A DNA stretch of 22,922 bases from Streptomyces sp. NRRL F-6131 (lineage in GTDB: Bacteria > Actinomycetota > Actinomycetes > Streptomycetales > Streptomycetaceae): contig JOHN01000093.1 of NCBI GenBank assembly GCA_000719695.1, positions 1 to 22,922 of the forward strand, read 5' to 3'. The translations under genes were made by a program, and so were the position numbers. Below, one piece after another: positions 21,754-22,922 of this stretch; the stretch's first letter is position 1; each line of letters starts with the position of its first letter. A model generated the notes under the pieces. It was not told where the DNA came from. It saw nothing but the letters and a program-made list of their open reading frames with translations, and made no database searches.

Positions 21754-22922
21754 CTATCCGGCGCCGGTGGCCGGCGCGGTGCTCCGGGGCCTGGTGGCGG
21801 TCGGCTTCTTCGTCGGGCCGGTCGAGCCGGACGACGGCCGGGTGCCGGTGGAACCGGACGGCTTCGGGCTCGGCGAGGCCGACGGCGACGGCGCGGCGGA
21901 CGGCGCGGCGGACGGCGGGGCGGGCGGCGGCGCCGTCCGGAGCGGCTGCGAGCGGACGGTCCACTGCCCGGCGTACCGGGGCGCGGCGGCACCGGCGGCG
22001 TACGCCGCGCTGGCCGGCCCGGAGGTGCTGACCCGCCAGTCGACCTCCTTGACGGCCTCGTACCAGATCAGGCCGATGATGTCCGGGTGCTGGGGGAGCT
22101 GGGTGAACATCTCGGTGATCCAGCGGGCCTTCTGGCCGGAGCTGTCGGTGGCGGCCGTCTCGGTGATGACCACGGGCTTCTGGCTGAAGGACCGCAGCTT
22201 CTTCAGCGTCGGGTCGAAGATCTGGTCGAAGGAGAGGTACTTCTCCAGGCCGACGGTGCCGTAGTAGCCGGACAGGCCGATCCAGTCGACGTAGTCGTCA
22301 CCGGGGTAGAGCGAGTCGAGCGGAGTGGCGTTCTCGTAGTCGACGTTCGGGCTCCACACCCAGACCACCTTGTCGGCGCCGGCCTGCCGGAAGAGGTCGT
22401 GGACGTGCTTCCAGGCCTGCACGTACTGGCCGCGGCGGTTGCCGTTGGCCTGCTCGGCCCACGGGTACCAGTAGCCGTTCATCTCGTGGGCGAAGCGCAG
22501 CGCGATCGGGTAGCCGAGGTTCTTGACGCCCTCCGCCCACTGCTTGATGTAGCCGTCGAACTCGCCGCCGATGATGCGGTTCAGCGCGTACTCGGGCTGT
22601 TCGCCGCGGAGCTTGTCGACCTTGGACTCCTTGTGGAAGTCCCAGGGTTCCCAGGCGACCATCGGCATGATGCCGCGTTCGGCCACGGTGTCGAAGACCC
22701 GGCGGTCGAAGCGCTTGTCCCACCAGCCGACGGAGAACTCCAGCACGCTCGGCCGGTGCTGCACGGCGGTGGCGAACTCGTCGACCGGGTCGAGGTCGTA
22801 GGGGCCGGCCTTGGTCATGATGCCCATGAACGCGCCGCCGGGTGCCGGGAACGGCGCGGGGGCCGGCTCGGCGGGGACCGGGCTCGCCGGAGCGTCGCCG
22901 GCGGCCGGGGTGGGGGCGGGCG
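21754..22922 (-). CDS. GH26 beta-mannanase-like glycoside hydrolase, 5' end outside window
   Basis: The frame runs to the window edge without a stop, so the true start (and probably a signal peptide) is missing. The visible N-terminus is a proline/alanine-rich linker (about 30 residues) before GAFMGIMTKAGPYDLDPVDEF. Counting from Met at 22827, the GH26 acid/base is Glu115 in RFAHEMNGYWYPW and the nucleophile is Glu223 in PVVITETAAT. GH26 enzymes are mainly beta-1,4-mannanases, and some act on mixed-linkage glucans. The C-terminus has a long serine/proline/threonine-rich tail (PSPSASPSPKPSGSTGTRPS) with no recognisable binding domain, suggesting cell-wall or surface placement or a lost module. 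The ATGs at 22827 and 22818 are internal, since homology precedes them. Confidence 0.88.
   Translation of the reverse strand, partial: PAPTPAAGDAPASPVPAEPAPAPFPAPGGAFMGIMTKAGPYDLDPVDEFATAVQHRPSVLEFSVGWWDKRFDRRVFDTVAERGIMPMVAWEPWDFHKESKVDKLRGEQPEYALNRIIGGEFDGYIKQWAEGVKNLGYPIALRFAHEMNGYWYPWAEQANGNRRGQYVQAWKHVHDLFRQAGADKVVWVWSPNVDYENATPLDSLYPGDDYVDWIGLSGYYGTVGLEKYLSFDQIFDPTLKKLRSFSQKPVVITETAATDSSGQKARWITEMFTQLPQHPDIIGLIWYEAVKEVDWRVSTSGPASAAYAAGAAAPRYAGQWTVRSQPLRTAPPPAPPSAAPSAAPSPSASPSPKPSGSTGTRPSSGSTGPTKKPTATRPRSTAPATGAG

Overview
The window is a very GC-rich, tightly packed actinomycete chromosome segment, most likely from Streptomyces or Kitasatospora. Support for this comes from the codon use, the SigR-RsrA thiol-stress pair, the CatR-KatA pair, and a class Ia ribonucleotide reductase operon behind a cobalamin riboswitch. 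From memory, the order hisN / rsgA-aroA / M50 peptidase / SRAP / sigR-rsrA resembles the S. coelicolor chromosome. I see no insertion sequence, prophage, CRISPR array, tRNA or rRNA.

Layout. (1) 1-2400: catR and katA diverge around a short promoter-operator region, and strong hairpins and a 38-bp tandem repeat follow katA. (2) 2396-6122, minus strand: hisN (histidinol phosphatase), a small SugE/Gdx-type exporter, and the rsgA-aroA pair (ribosome assembly GTPase and shikimate-pathway EPSP synthase). (3) 6256-8675: a membrane M50-type metallopeptidase (minus), then an SRAP/YedK DNA-crosslink protein and an alpha/beta hydrolase with an N-terminal pentapeptide repeat (plus). (4) 8763-10180: a near-perfect SigR-type promoter, sigR with two in-frame starts, rsrA overlapping it by 4 bp, and a strong terminator. 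(5) 10338-13252: two overlapping genes for membrane HD-domain proteins, one a canonical HD-GYP and the other degenerate. (6) 13577-15294: a TPR-like protein, peptide deformylase and a terminator. (7) 15308-20342, minus: a PF12902-type ferritin-like protein and the nrdAB operon. Upstream of nrdAB lie two NrdR-box-like sites 31 bp apart, a -10-like element and a compact cobalamin riboswitch. (8) 20400-22922, minus: a secreted or anchored GH12 glucanase with a ricin-type lectin domain, preceded by a GH26 mannanase-like gene cut by the window edge.

Functional themes are oxidative and thiol stress (catR-katA, sigR-rsrA), core metabolism (hisN, aroA, def, rsgA, nrdAB), possible cyclic dinucleotide turnover (the HD pair) and plant polysaccharide breakdown (GH26-GH12). 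I did not find a clearly new multi-gene system. The items most worth a second look are the layered nrdAB control region, the HD-GYP/degenerate-HD pair with its unusual start, the SigR' architecture, the ferritin-like orphan, the 38-bp repeats and the matched leaderless-type promoters of hisN and aroA.
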